Program-made: the position numbers and the translations under genes
The notes under the pieces: model-generated
Seen by the model: the letters and a program-made list of their open reading frames with translations, nothing else
What the model was told of the DNA's origin: nothing
Database searches by the model: none
Shown here: piece after piece, positions 1 through 6,545 of the stretch
How the letters are laid out: each line of letters starts with the position of its first letter
Numbering within the stretch: position 1 is the stretch's first letter
Origin: Chloroflexota bacterium
GTDB taxonomy: Bacteria > Chloroflexota > Chloroflexia > JAMDCE01
Assembly (NCBI GenBank): GCA_023489135.1
Contig: JAMDCE010000213.1
Span: forward strand, 1 to 11,015
Direction: 5' to 3'
Length of the DNA stretch: 11,015 nucleotides

Positions 1-73
1 CCCACGGCATCGGGGATGCTGTGACTGACTCTAAAGAACTCAATCTCGAAGTGCCCCAGCTTAATCCTATCTT
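1..73. repeat. Terminal inverted duplication, left end (probable amplification chimera)
   Basis: These 73 bases are a perfect reverse complement of 267-339, within the RNase J gene; base 1 pairs with 339 and base 73 with 267, and the match breaks at base 74. Read in the RNase J frame the segment has a stop at 26-28, so it is not the real upstream part of that gene. The reading frame becomes RNase J-like right after the junction. A fold-back inside an essential gene with a 193-base spacer is typical of multiple displacement amplification chimeras. A real genomic inversion is possible but unlikely because the other end shows the same pattern. Confidence 0.93.
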
Positions 74-1561
74 TCGGACAAGAAGGATCGTGTCCGTGGA
101 ATCATCCTGACCCACGGACACGAAGATCACGTTGGCGCCCTTCCTTACCTGCTGGCAGATTTGAACGTTCCCATCTACTGCACCACCTTGACTCACGGCC
201 TGGTCAGCGTGAAGCTCAAGGAACGGGGTCTCCTGCGTGACGCCGAGCTGCATATCGTCAAACCGGAAGATAGGATTAAGCTGGGGCACTTCGAGATTGA
301 GTTCTTTAGAGTCAGTCACAGCATCCCCGATGCCGTGGGTCTCATCATGCACACGCCGGCCGGAATTATCGTTCACACCGGCGATTTCAAGTTTGATGGA
401 GCACCCGTCGGCAGCTCTATTACCGATTACGACAAGCTGGTGGACCTGGGACGCCGTGATGTGCTGGCGCTCCTGTGCGACTGCGTTCGTGTCGAGCTCC
501 CTGGCCGAACGCCTCCCGAGCGAGTGGTAGGCGAAACCTTCGACAAAGTGGTGTCTTCGGCGACCGGCCGGGTGATAATCACTACCTTCGCTTCCAACGT
601 TTCGCGCATTCAGCAGGTGATAGACACGGCTTGCAAATACAATCGCAAGGTGGCAGTTGTCGGGCGAAGCCTCGAGAAGAATGTGGAAGTGGCCGGCCAG
701 CTTGGCTTCTTGACAGTTTCCGACGGGACTCTAGTCACCGTGAATCAGGCCCGCAGCCTGCCTCCAGAAGAAGTCATCCTCATAACTACCGGCAGCCAGG
801 GAGAGCCGACATCGGTGCTGAGCCGGATTGCCACCAATGGTCACCATAGAATTCGCATCATCCCCGGTGATACGGTGATCATCTCGGCGACGCCGGTTCC
901 CGGAAATGAAGAGACGGTGGCGCGGACCATCGACAACCTCTTCAAGCTCGGCGCCAGCGTGATCTACGACGCTATTATGATGGTGCACGTATCGGGGCAC
1001 GCCAGCCGGGACGAGCTGAGTCAGATGCTGGGGTTGGTGCAGCCCAGGTATTGTGTGCCGCTTCACGGGGAGTACCGCCACATGGTTCTTTTCAAGCGCC
1101 TCGCCGAAGAGGCGGGTATCCCCGCAGCCAACGTCATCATCTCGGAAGTAGGCGACGTGATCGAGTTCGGCGAGGATTACGGTCGCCTCGCCCACCGCAT
1201 TCCGGTGGGCGAGGTGCTCGTCGATGGGGTTGTGATGGGGGAAGCGGCACAGGACGTCTTGAAAGATAGACAGCACCTCTCGAAAGAAGGGATCGTGATC
1301 GTGGTGGTGGCCCTGGACCGTCGTGATGGCCATATCGTGTCCGGGCCGGACATCGTATCCCGCGGATTCGTGTACCTGCGCGAGTCGGATGCCATGATGG
1401 AAGAAGCGCAGCAGGTCATCCGAAAGGCGCTGGAGAGCGCCCCGGATGACCTGCTGGAATACGGGTTTGCCGTTCAATGTATCAAGAATGCGCTTGGTAA
1501 GTTCATTTTTGAGCGCACGCGTCGGCGGCCAATGATTTTGCCTGTAGTTACGGAATTGTAG
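74..1561 (+). CDS. rnj: Ribonuclease J, N-terminus missing
   Basis: Metallo-beta-lactamase/beta-CASP ribonuclease of the RNase J family, which acts as a 5'-3' exonuclease and endonuclease in mRNA decay and rRNA processing in the cytoplasm. The zinc motif HGHEDH lies at 113-130. It is followed by the SHSIPDAVG histidine region, HTGDFKFD with the metal-bridging Asp, the beta-CASP region, HVSGHASRDEL, and VPLHGEYRH with the late metal His. The C-terminal RNase J domain (GIVIVVVALDRRDGHIVSGPD) runs to the stop. Coding starts in frame at about 74, straight after the chimeric junction. About 55-60 N-terminal residues normal for the family are absent, and the ATG at 161 is internal. One oddity is that the usually conserved SDSTN block reads CDCVR at 476-490. 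ftsK follows 14 bases downstream, suggesting co-transcription. The family call is very secure. Confidence 0.95.
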   Translation, partial: SDKKDRVRGIILTHGHEDHVGALPYLLADLNVPIYCTTLTHGLVSVKLKERGLLRDAELHIVKPEDRIKLGHFEIEFFRVSHSIPDAVGLIMHTPAGIIVHTGDFKFDGAPVGSSITDYDKLVDLGRRDVLALLCDCVRVELPGRTPPERVVGETFDKVVSSATGRVIITTFASNVSRIQQVIDTACKYNRKVAVVGRSLEKNVEVAGQLGFLTVSDGTLVTVNQARSLPPEEVILITTGSQGEPTSVLSRIATNGHHRIRIIPGDTVIISATPVPGNEETVARTIDNLFKLGASVIYDAIMMVHVSGHASRDELSQMLGLVQPRYCVPLHGEYRHMVLFKRLAEEAGIPAANVIISEVGDVIEFGEDYGRLAHRIPVGEVLVDGVVMGEAAQDVLKDRQHLSKEGIVIVVVALDRRDGHIVSGPDIVSRGFVYLRESDAMMEEAQQVIRKALESAPDDLLEYGFAVQCIKNALGKFIFERTRRRPMILPVVTEL

Positions 1562-1575
1562 GGTGGCGTTGGGTT

Positions 1576-3843
1576 ATGGCAAAGAGTAAAAGGTCGACCA
1601 GCAAGAAGAAGACGGAGAGCAAGAAGGTTGATCTCAGGCCTATTTTGCGCCCTTTGTTGCGTCCGGAAGTCGTTGGAATGCTCTTTATCCTCCTGGCCGG
1701 CGTTTCCTTACTGTCGCTGGTGTTTCCCGGCGGTAGTTTTGGGAGCCGATGGAACGATCTCCTGCGGGCCTGCTTCGGGTGGGGAGCCTATCTTTTCCCA
1801 ATAGTGCTGGTGTGTTTTGGGCTCGGTCTCCTCTGGCAGCGATTCGAGCAGAGCTATCGATTGCGCTGGCAGGAAGCGATGGGCTGGCTTTTGCTGTTTG
1901 TCGTCTGTCTGCCCTTGCTCCAGGTTACCGCATTCGACCCGGACCCCTCCGTCAATCCAATCGGGGGTGGCTATCTGGGATACTGGCTCTATCACAGTCT
2001 GCAGGCTGCCGTGGGATGGGTAGGAGCCATTCTGATCGCCATCGCACTTGGCCTTGTCGCAATCTGCCTGGCCTTCAGCCTTACGCCGGCGAAGATCATC
2101 GTTTTTTCGCTCACGCTGGGGCACAGGATTCTGAACTTCTACAAGGGGCTCTGGTCCGCGCCCAGGAATCCCGCGGGCATCGATCCCGTGGATGTGTCCC
2201 TGGCGGAGCCCCAAGGCGAACCCGGCTGGGAGGCGGCAGGCGCTCAAAACGAAAATACTACGCCCAAGACGCAAAAAGCAAAGCAGACCTCATTCCTGTT
2301 TCAGCCACGGAGCAAGCCCAACCAGAGCTCTGTTTTCGAGCTGCCCACCATCCACGGTGATTGGCAGCTGCCTCCGGGTTCGCTGCTGAATGCTGTTACC
2401 AAGGGAGAGCTGAGCGCTGCCGATCTCAGGCAGAAGGTGAAGCTCATCGAGGATACGCTGGGCGATTTTCGGGTGCAGGCTAGAGTGGTAGAGGTGAACC
2501 AGGGCCCGACGGTGACCCAGTTCGGAGTGGAGCCCGGGTTTCACGAGACCAGAGATAGGCACGGTAACGTCATCAGACGCGAAAAAGTGAAGGTGAGCGA
2601 GATTACCTCGCTTTCCAATGACCTGGCGCTGTCGTTGTCGGCGTCGAGCCTTCGCATAGAAGCTCCTGTTCCCGGTCGCAGCGTGGTGGGGATCGAAGTG
2701 CCGAACAGCAGCACTTCGGTGGTATCCTTGCGAGAGGTTATCGAATCCGAGAAGTTCCAAAAACTGAAGGCCAAAGCCAAGTTGTCGCTAGCCTTGGGAG
2801 AGGATGTCTCGGGCAAGCCCATGGTGGCCGATATGGCCAAGATGCCGCACCTGCTGATTGCCGGCGCCACCGGCAGTGGCAAGAGCGTGTGCCTCAACTC
2901 TTTGATCGCCTGCCTGCTGCTGCACACATCTCCTGACGAGCTACGTTTCCTGATGATCGACCCCAAACGGGTGGAGCTGACTCCATTCAACGACATACCT
3001 CATCTGTTGCGTCCGGTGGTGGTGGAGGTCGAAAAGGCGGTCACCGTCCTCCAGTGGGCGGTCCACGAAATGGAGGAGCGCTACAAACAGTTCGAGGGAC
3101 ACCGGGCGCGCAACATCGACGATTACAACAAGATGATGGCTCGCGAGGAAGATGGCGAGCCGATGCCGTACATCGTCGTGGTAGTCGACGAGCTGGCCGA
3201 CTTGATGATGACGGCGCCCGAGGAGGTTGAGCGGAGCATCTGCCGGCTGGCCCAGAAGGCTCGCGCGGTGGGCATTCACCTGGTGGTCGCGACTCAGAGG
3301 CCGTCGGTGGATGTGATAACCGGTCTGATCAAGGCCAATTTCCCCACGCGCATAAGCTTCATGATGTTCTCTCAGATCGATTCTCGTACCATTCTGGATA
3401 CTCCGGGGGCTGAGAAGCTGCTGGGCCGCGGAGATATGCTCTACATGACACCCGATGCGGCCAAACCGGTGCGGCTTCAGGGGGTTTTCGTGTCGGACAA
3501 CGAGATACAGGAAATCACCTCGTACTGGAAAGCACAGGGGCCGGCGAGATACGTGGAGACACTGGTTCACGCCGAAGGCTGGTCTCCCGGCGAGAACGGG
3601 AAGGACGAGATGTACGAGAAAGCCCTTGAGATCGCTCAGTCGCACAATCGGGTGTCCACGTCTCTTCTGCAACGACGGCTGCGCATCGGATACTCGCGGG
3701 CCGCCCGCCTGGTCGATCAACTGGAAGAGGCCGGCGTGGTGGGGCCCTCGGAAGGTGGCAAGTCCAGGGAAGTTCTGCTGCGTGAAGAGGAAGACGGGCA
3801 AGAGCGCGAGCCGAGAGAAGAAGCCGAATTCGTGAACAGCTAG
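1576..3843 (+). CDS. ftsK: DNA translocase FtsK/SpoIIIE
   Basis: Membrane-anchored, septum-located DNA pump that clears chromosome ends and dimers at division; 755 residues, normal for the compact FtsK/SpoIIIE type. A lysine-rich start (KSKRSTSKKK) precedes about four membrane segments (roughly residues 33-51, 66-88, 102-118, 143-169). A short polar linker (about 200-255) follows, much shorter than in E. coli FtsK. The motor has Walker A GATGSGKS at 430-437 and Walker B YIVVVVDELADL at 532-543, then ATQRPSVDVITGLIKANFP and DSRTILD..GAEKLLGRGDML. A winged-helix gamma domain (about 677-735, including RRLRIGYSRAARLVDQLEEAGVV) would read KOPS/SRS polar sequences. The sensor-like segment reads FMMFSQIDSRT, where VSSKIDSRT is common. 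The start is 14 bases after the rnj stop with only a weak G-rich Shine-Dalgarno, which fits translation coupled to rnj. No clear terminator follows. Confidence 0.97.
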   Translation: MAKSKRSTSKKKTESKKVDLRPILRPLLRPEVVGMLFILLAGVSLLSLVFPGGSFGSRWNDLLRACFGWGAYLFPIVLVCFGLGLLWQRFEQSYRLRWQEAMGWLLLFVVCLPLLQVTAFDPDPSVNPIGGGYLGYWLYHSLQAAVGWVGAILIAIALGLVAICLAFSLTPAKIIVFSLTLGHRILNFYKGLWSAPRNPAGIDPVDVSLAEPQGEPGWEAAGAQNENTTPKTQKAKQTSFLFQPRSKPNQSSVFELPTIHGDWQLPPGSLLNAVTKGELSAADLRQKVKLIEDTLGDFRVQARVVEVNQGPTVTQFGVEPGFHETRDRHGNVIRREKVKVSEITSLSNDLALSLSASSLRIEAPVPGRSVVGIEVPNSSTSVVSLREVIESEKFQKLKAKAKLSLALGEDVSGKPMVADMAKMPHLLIAGATGSGKSVCLNSLIACLLLHTSPDELRFLMIDPKRVELTPFNDIPHLLRPVVVEVEKAVTVLQWAVHEMEERYKQFEGHRARNIDDYNKMMAREEDGEPMPYIVVVVDELADLMMTAPEEVERSICRLAQKARAVGIHLVVATQRPSVDVITGLIKANFPTRISFMMFSQIDSRTILDTPGAEKLLGRGDMLYMTPDAAKPVRLQGVFVSDNEIQEITSYWKAQGPARYVETLVHAEGWSPGENGKDEMYEKALEIAQSHNRVSTSLLQRRLRIGYSRAARLVDQLEEAGVVGPSEGGKSREVLLREEEDGQEREPREEAEFVNS

Positions 3844-3853
3844 GGCCAACTTG

Positions 3854-3882
3854 TTGACAACCAGGCGCCGCTGTAATATCAT
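3854..3882 (+). promoter_or_regulatory. Sigma70-type promoter P1 upstream of the cooS region
   Basis: TTGACA (3854-3859), a 17-base spacer and TATCAT (3877-3882), starting only 11 bases after the ftsK stop. The -35 box is perfect and the spacing ideal; the -10 box matches four of six. A transcript would begin near 3889 and run through promoter P2 into the small cysteine-rich ORF and cooS. Prediction from sequence only. Confidence 0.6.
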
Positions 3883-3932
3883 CAATATGTCGCCGCTCAG
3901 ACGGGCTATAGCAATAGTGAAATACGTTTTTC

Positions 3933-3961
3933 TTGACGGGCTTACCCGTTTGTGCTAAGAT
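3933..3961 (+). promoter_or_regulatory. Sigma70-type promoter P2 with extended -10, for the small ORF and cooS
   Basis: TTGACG (3933-3938), a 17-base spacer and TAAGAT (3956-3961), preceded by TGC, an extended -10. The expected start near 3968 would put the Shine-Dalgarno of the 56-residue ORF at the very 5' end of the mRNA. The spacer holds an inverted repeat, ACGGG-CTTA-CCCGT (3936-3949), overlapping the end of the -35 box, where a repressor would block polymerase. ACGGGCT also occurs at 3901-3907 as a direct repeat. Confidence 0.65.
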
Positions 3962-3982
3962 TCGCCGTGAGGTGATGGGACA

Positions 3983-4153
3983 ATGGCGTGCAATATCACC
4001 TGTATGTGCTTCTCGTGCGCTGCGTGCGAAGCGGAAGGCCCAGGTGGGGCTGTCAGCGAAGGGGATAGCAAGCTTCAGATCAACCTCACAAAGTGCGCCG
4101 AGGGTCCTGTCCCGGCTAGCCTTTACTCTGTGGAGGTCCACAAACCTAGTTAG
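3983..4153 (+). CDS. Small cysteine-rich protein upstream of cooS (56 residues, unknown)
   Basis: I do not recognise this protein. ATG at 3983 and TAG at 4151-4153 give 56 residues. The start has a good Shine-Dalgarno, GAGGTGAT at 3969-3976, whose GAGGTG core ends eight bases before the ATG, and promoter P2 lies just upstream. Cysteines fall at residues 3, 7, 9, 12 and 15 (C-x3-C-x-C-x2-C-x2-C) with a sixth at 38. There is no signal peptide or membrane segment, and the C-terminal half is polar. The spacing looks suited to metal or Fe-S binding. The gene ends 90 bases before cooS, so a role in CODH assembly, nickel or cluster handling, electron transfer or cysteine-sensing attenuation is possible, but all of these are inference. 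It does not look like CooT or CooJ. A competing 93-codon frame starting at TTG 3933 lies inside the promoter and has no ribosome binding site. Confidence 0.65.
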   Translation: MACNITCMCFSCAACEAEGPGGAVSEGDSKLQINLTKCAEGPVPASLYSVEVHKPS

Positions 4154-4233
4154 CTTTACTCCGAACAATATCGTGGCCGGCCGAAGACGATGGAGAATTC
4201 GGCAGCCGTGTTAGCACTGTGAATTATTGTCTG

Positions 4234-4239
4234 AAAGGA
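4234..4239 (+). promoter_or_regulatory. Ribosome binding site of cooS
   Basis: AAAGGA lies four bases before ATG 4244 and seven before ATG 4247. The better spacing to the second ATG suggests the protein may begin MASQKS rather than MMASQKS. Confidence 0.6.
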
Positions 4240-4243
4240 TAGG

Positions 4244-6211
4244 ATGATGGCGAGTCAGAAGAGCATGGACCCGACTTCGCAGTCGATGATCGAGAAGGCC
4301 CAAGAGCTTAAAATCTCCACTGCGTTCAGCCGCGCTGATGCTATGAAGCCCTGCCCAATAGGGAGATCGGGCAGTTGTTGTTCCGTGTGCTATATGGGGC
4401 CTTGCCGAATGGTGGGCAAGAACCAGGATGAGCTAATGGGCATTTGCGGCGCCAAACCGGCCACGATTGCTGCCCGTAACCTCGCTCGTGGCATTGCCGC
4501 CGGAGCTTCGGCTCACTCGGATCACGGCCGCGATATGGCCTTCACTTTGCTGGCTGCGGCCAAAGGGGAGACTCAGGGCTACGAGATCAGGGACGCCAAG
4601 AAGCTGCACTCCGTGGCGAAGTACGTTGGCGTCGGCACCGAGGGGCGCACCAAGGAAGAAATCGCCGTGGATGTGGCCAACATAATGATCGGCGCCTGGG
4701 GCCAGCAGATTGGAGAGCACCCATACATTCGGCGCGCGCCCAAGAAGCGGCAGGAGATATGGCGCAATCTGGATATTGCCCCACGCGGGGTTGATCGCGA
4801 GATCGTGGAGACGCTTCACCGGACCGGTATGGGCACCGACCAGGATCCGGAACACATCCTGTTGCACGCTCTCAGGGCGTCGATGTCCGACGGATGGCTC
4901 GGGTCAATGATCGCCACCGACGTGGGCGACATACTTTTCGGTACCCCAAACCCGGTAAGGTCCAAAGCCAACCTGGGCGTGCTGAAGGAAGACGAAGTAA
5001 ACGTAGTCGTCCACGGCCACGAGCCTCTCCTATCGGAGATGATAGTCCAGGCCTCCTACGATCCCGAGGTAATCGAATACGCTAAATCCAAGGGAGCCAA
5101 GGGCATCAACCTGGCCGGTATTTGCTGCACCGCCAACGAGGTGCTGATGCGCCAGGGCGTCCCCTCCGCCGGAAACTTCTTGAACCAGGAACTGTCGATC
5201 TTGAGCGGCGCGGTGGACGCGATGATCGTGGACGTGCAATGTGTGATGCAGGCGCTTGGCGACCTGACGCAGAAGTACCACACCAAGCTCATCACTACCT
5301 CCAAGAAGGCCAAGGTGCCCGGCGCCGTCCACATCCAGTTCGACGAGCACCAGGCGCTCTCCATAGCCAAGCTCATTCTTAGGACCGCCATCGACAATTA
5401 CCCCAACCGGGGCAAGTACGAGATCCCCGTGGGCATCAGCGACCTCGTCGCCGGGTTCTCTCACGAGTACATCAGCTACATGCTTGGCGGGGTGTATCGA
5501 GCCTCCTTCCGAGCCCTCAACGATGCCATCATAGAGGGTAGGATCAAGGGCGCCGCCGGAATCGTGGGATGCAATAACCCGCGACTGGTGCAGGATGAGG
5601 GCCATAACTATCTGGTCCGCGAGTTCCTCAAGAACGACGTGCTGGTCGTGCAGACCGGATGCGGTGCCATCGCTTCGGCCAAGCTCGGACTGCTGACGCC
5701 CGAAGCGCTGGAGGCCGCGGGACCGGGCCTGCGCGAGGTCTGCGAAGCCGTCGGGATGCCGCCGGTGATCCACCTTGGCTCTTGTGTGGACAACACGCGC
5801 ATCCTGACCATCCTGACCAACGTCGTCAATGAGGGTGGTCTGGGCGACGACATCAGCGATCTGCCCGCGGTGGGTATCGCTCCGGAATGGATGCACGAGA
5901 AGGCGTTGTCTATCGGCGCCTACTTCGTGGCCTCGGGTGCTTACGTGCTCTTCGGAGGCGATTCACCAGTGGGCAACTCCCCCGAGGTAACCAATCTGAT
6001 CAGCCAAGGCTGGGAGGAGAAGACCGGCGGCAAGCTGGAGTTCGTCAACGATTTCGAGGAGATCTTCCGCAGGTCGATGGCTCACATCGAGAAGAAGAGA
6101 GCGGCTCTCAAGCTGGGCTCGTGGGCTCCCGGCAAGTACACTCGCGCGTACATCACTCCTCAAGAGCGTGCGCGAAGGGGTGCGGCGGCCCTCGAAGAGT
6201 CGTCCAACTAG
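4244..6211 (+). CDS. cooS: Anaerobic (Ni-Fe) carbon monoxide dehydrogenase, catalytic subunit CooS
   Basis: Interconverts CO and CO2 at a Ni-Fe-S C-cluster; 655 residues, full length. Cluster D and B ligands are visible as C37, C45, C46, C49, C54 and C68 (CCSVCYMGPCR then GICGA). HSDHGRD (H91, H94) fits the histidine proton path. C-cluster ligands can all be assigned: H259 (HGHEP), C295 (GICCTANE), C333 (VQCVMQ), C443 (VGCNNPR), C473 (QTGCGA), C514 (LGSCVDNTR), plus catalytic Lys553 (HEKALSIG). The enzyme therefore looks active. No cooF, cooC, acsB, corrinoid protein or hydrogenase gene is in view, so it is either a free-standing CODH or works with partners elsewhere. Two ATG codons (4244, 4247) are possible. 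AAAGGA at 4234-4239 is spaced four bases from the first and seven from the second, slightly favouring 4247. Likely transcribed from P1/P2 together with the small cysteine-rich ORF. Confidence 0.97.
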   Translation: MMASQKSMDPTSQSMIEKAQELKISTAFSRADAMKPCPIGRSGSCCSVCYMGPCRMVGKNQDELMGICGAKPATIAARNLARGIAAGASAHSDHGRDMAFTLLAAAKGETQGYEIRDAKKLHSVAKYVGVGTEGRTKEEIAVDVANIMIGAWGQQIGEHPYIRRAPKKRQEIWRNLDIAPRGVDREIVETLHRTGMGTDQDPEHILLHALRASMSDGWLGSMIATDVGDILFGTPNPVRSKANLGVLKEDEVNVVVHGHEPLLSEMIVQASYDPEVIEYAKSKGAKGINLAGICCTANEVLMRQGVPSAGNFLNQELSILSGAVDAMIVDVQCVMQALGDLTQKYHTKLITTSKKAKVPGAVHIQFDEHQALSIAKLILRTAIDNYPNRGKYEIPVGISDLVAGFSHEYISYMLGGVYRASFRALNDAIIEGRIKGAAGIVGCNNPRLVQDEGHNYLVREFLKNDVLVVQTGCGAIASAKLGLLTPEALEAAGPGLREVCEAVGMPPVIHLGSCVDNTRILTILTNVVNEGGLGDDISDLPAVGIAPEWMHEKALSIGAYFVASGAYVLFGGDSPVGNSPEVTNLISQGWEEKTGGKLEFVNDFEEIFRRSMAHIEKKRAALKLGSWAPGKYTRAYITPQERARRGAAALEESSN

Positions 6212-6253
6212 GAACGTGAGAAGCGCCGGATGCTAAAGCGCTGGATCCCCGTA

Positions 6254-6275
6254 GGGGCGTTCAATTGAACGCCCC
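6254..6275. repeat. Perfect 22-bp palindrome downstream of cooS
   Basis: The half-site GGGGCGTTCAA is followed directly by its exact complement, 43 bases after the cooS stop. As RNA it could form a GC-clamped hairpin, but there is no T-run after it, so it is not a classical terminator. CCCC at 6247-6250 and GGGG at 6282-6285 could add a short outer stem. It could be an mRNA 3'-end stabiliser, a dyad operator or a dispersed intergenic palindrome. I cannot see other copies in this window. Confidence 0.75.
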
Positions 6276-6349
6276 GCGACTGGGGTGATGGCACAGTAGT
6301 TAAAACGATTCTTTCCTAAGCGAGTATTTCTACCCATATCAAATAACGG

Positions 6350-6361
6350 AAAGGAGGTGAT
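6350..6361 (+). promoter_or_regulatory. Extended Shine-Dalgarno, 12-base match to the 16S 3' tail
   Basis: AAAGGAGGTGAT is fully complementary to the conserved 3' end of bacterial 16S rRNA (ATCACCTCCTTT), much longer than the usual four to six bases. It precedes the ATG at 6366 with suitable spacing, the AAGGAGG core ending at 6357, and is the main evidence that the tiny ORF there is translated. Confidence 0.75.
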
Positions 6362-6365
6362 GCGG

Positions 6366-6434
6366 ATGGATTGTAGTAGTTGCTGTAGGCAGGGAAGTCA
6401 TCCAGTCCGCGAAATTGTCAATGGACAAAGCTGA
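6366..6434 (+). CDS. Tiny cysteine-containing ORF downstream of cooS (22 residues, unknown)
   Basis: Begins MDCSSCCRQGSH and ends at TGA 6432-6434; an in-frame ATG at 6360 could add two residues. I do not recognise it. Support comes from the 12-base Shine-Dalgarno just upstream and the clustering of three cysteines in the first seven residues. It lies 155 bases after cooS and is followed by hairpins at 6446-6464 and 6515-6545. It could be a short metal-binding peptide, a cysteine-sensing leader peptide whose translation controls the following hairpins, or a modified-peptide precursor, although no maturation enzyme is visible here. No convincing promoter of its own was found, so it may be read through from cooS. 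Moderate to low confidence as a functional gene. Confidence 0.45.
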   Translation: MDCSSCCRQGSHPVREIVNGQS

Positions 6435-6445
6435 TTGTGAGGGTG

Positions 6446-6464
6446 GTAGCTTCTAGTTAGCTAC
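6446..6464 (+). other. Small hairpin after the 22-residue ORF
   Basis: GTAGCT (6446-6451) and AGCTAC (6459-6464) pair across a seven-base loop, twelve bases after the ORF's stop. The flanking GGG and TTTCCC may extend the stem weakly. It is short and could be chance, but its place fits a leader-peptide arrangement. Confidence 0.35.
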
Positions 6465-6514
6465 TTTCCCAGCCGTGTTTGCTTGGCTTGGATTCCTTGC
6501 TTGGCAACGCAACT

Positions 6515-6545
6515 CGAAGGGGAACCCACTGAGGGTTCCCCTTCG
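6515..6545 (+). terminator. Strong terminator-like hairpin ending the cooS region
   Basis: CGAAGGGGAACCC (6515-6527) and GGGTTCCCCTTCG (6533-6545) form a perfect 13-bp stem with loop ACTGA. There is no T-run after it, so it is either a non-canonical intrinsic terminator or a 3'-end-protecting structure. The right arm's CTTCGT (6541-6546) can instead pair with ACGAAG (6554-6559), giving an alternative shorter hairpin. Confidence 0.7.

Noticed and set aside
2941..3885. 314-codon - strand ORF opposite ftsK
   Set aside because: It is antisense to the conserved FtsK motor, rich in His/Arg/Leu as expected from a shadow frame, with no start signals.
3887..3958. 23-codon ORF starting MSPLRRAIAIV just after promoter P1
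   Set aside because: No ribosome binding site, the start is only five bases after the -10 box, it overlaps promoter P2, and it has no distinctive composition.
3933..4214. 93-codon + strand ORF overlapping the cysteine-rich ORF
   Set aside because: It starts at TTG inside the -35 box of P2, has no Shine-Dalgarno and has arginine/serine-rich out-of-frame composition. The 56-residue frame has the proper start signals.
5030..5896. 288-codon - strand ORF opposite cooS
   Set aside because: It mirrors the well-conserved CODH coding region and has no recognisable domain.
6421..6456. 11-codon ORF MDKADCEGGSF overlapping the 22-residue ORF
   Set aside because: No Shine-Dalgarno and too short to support.
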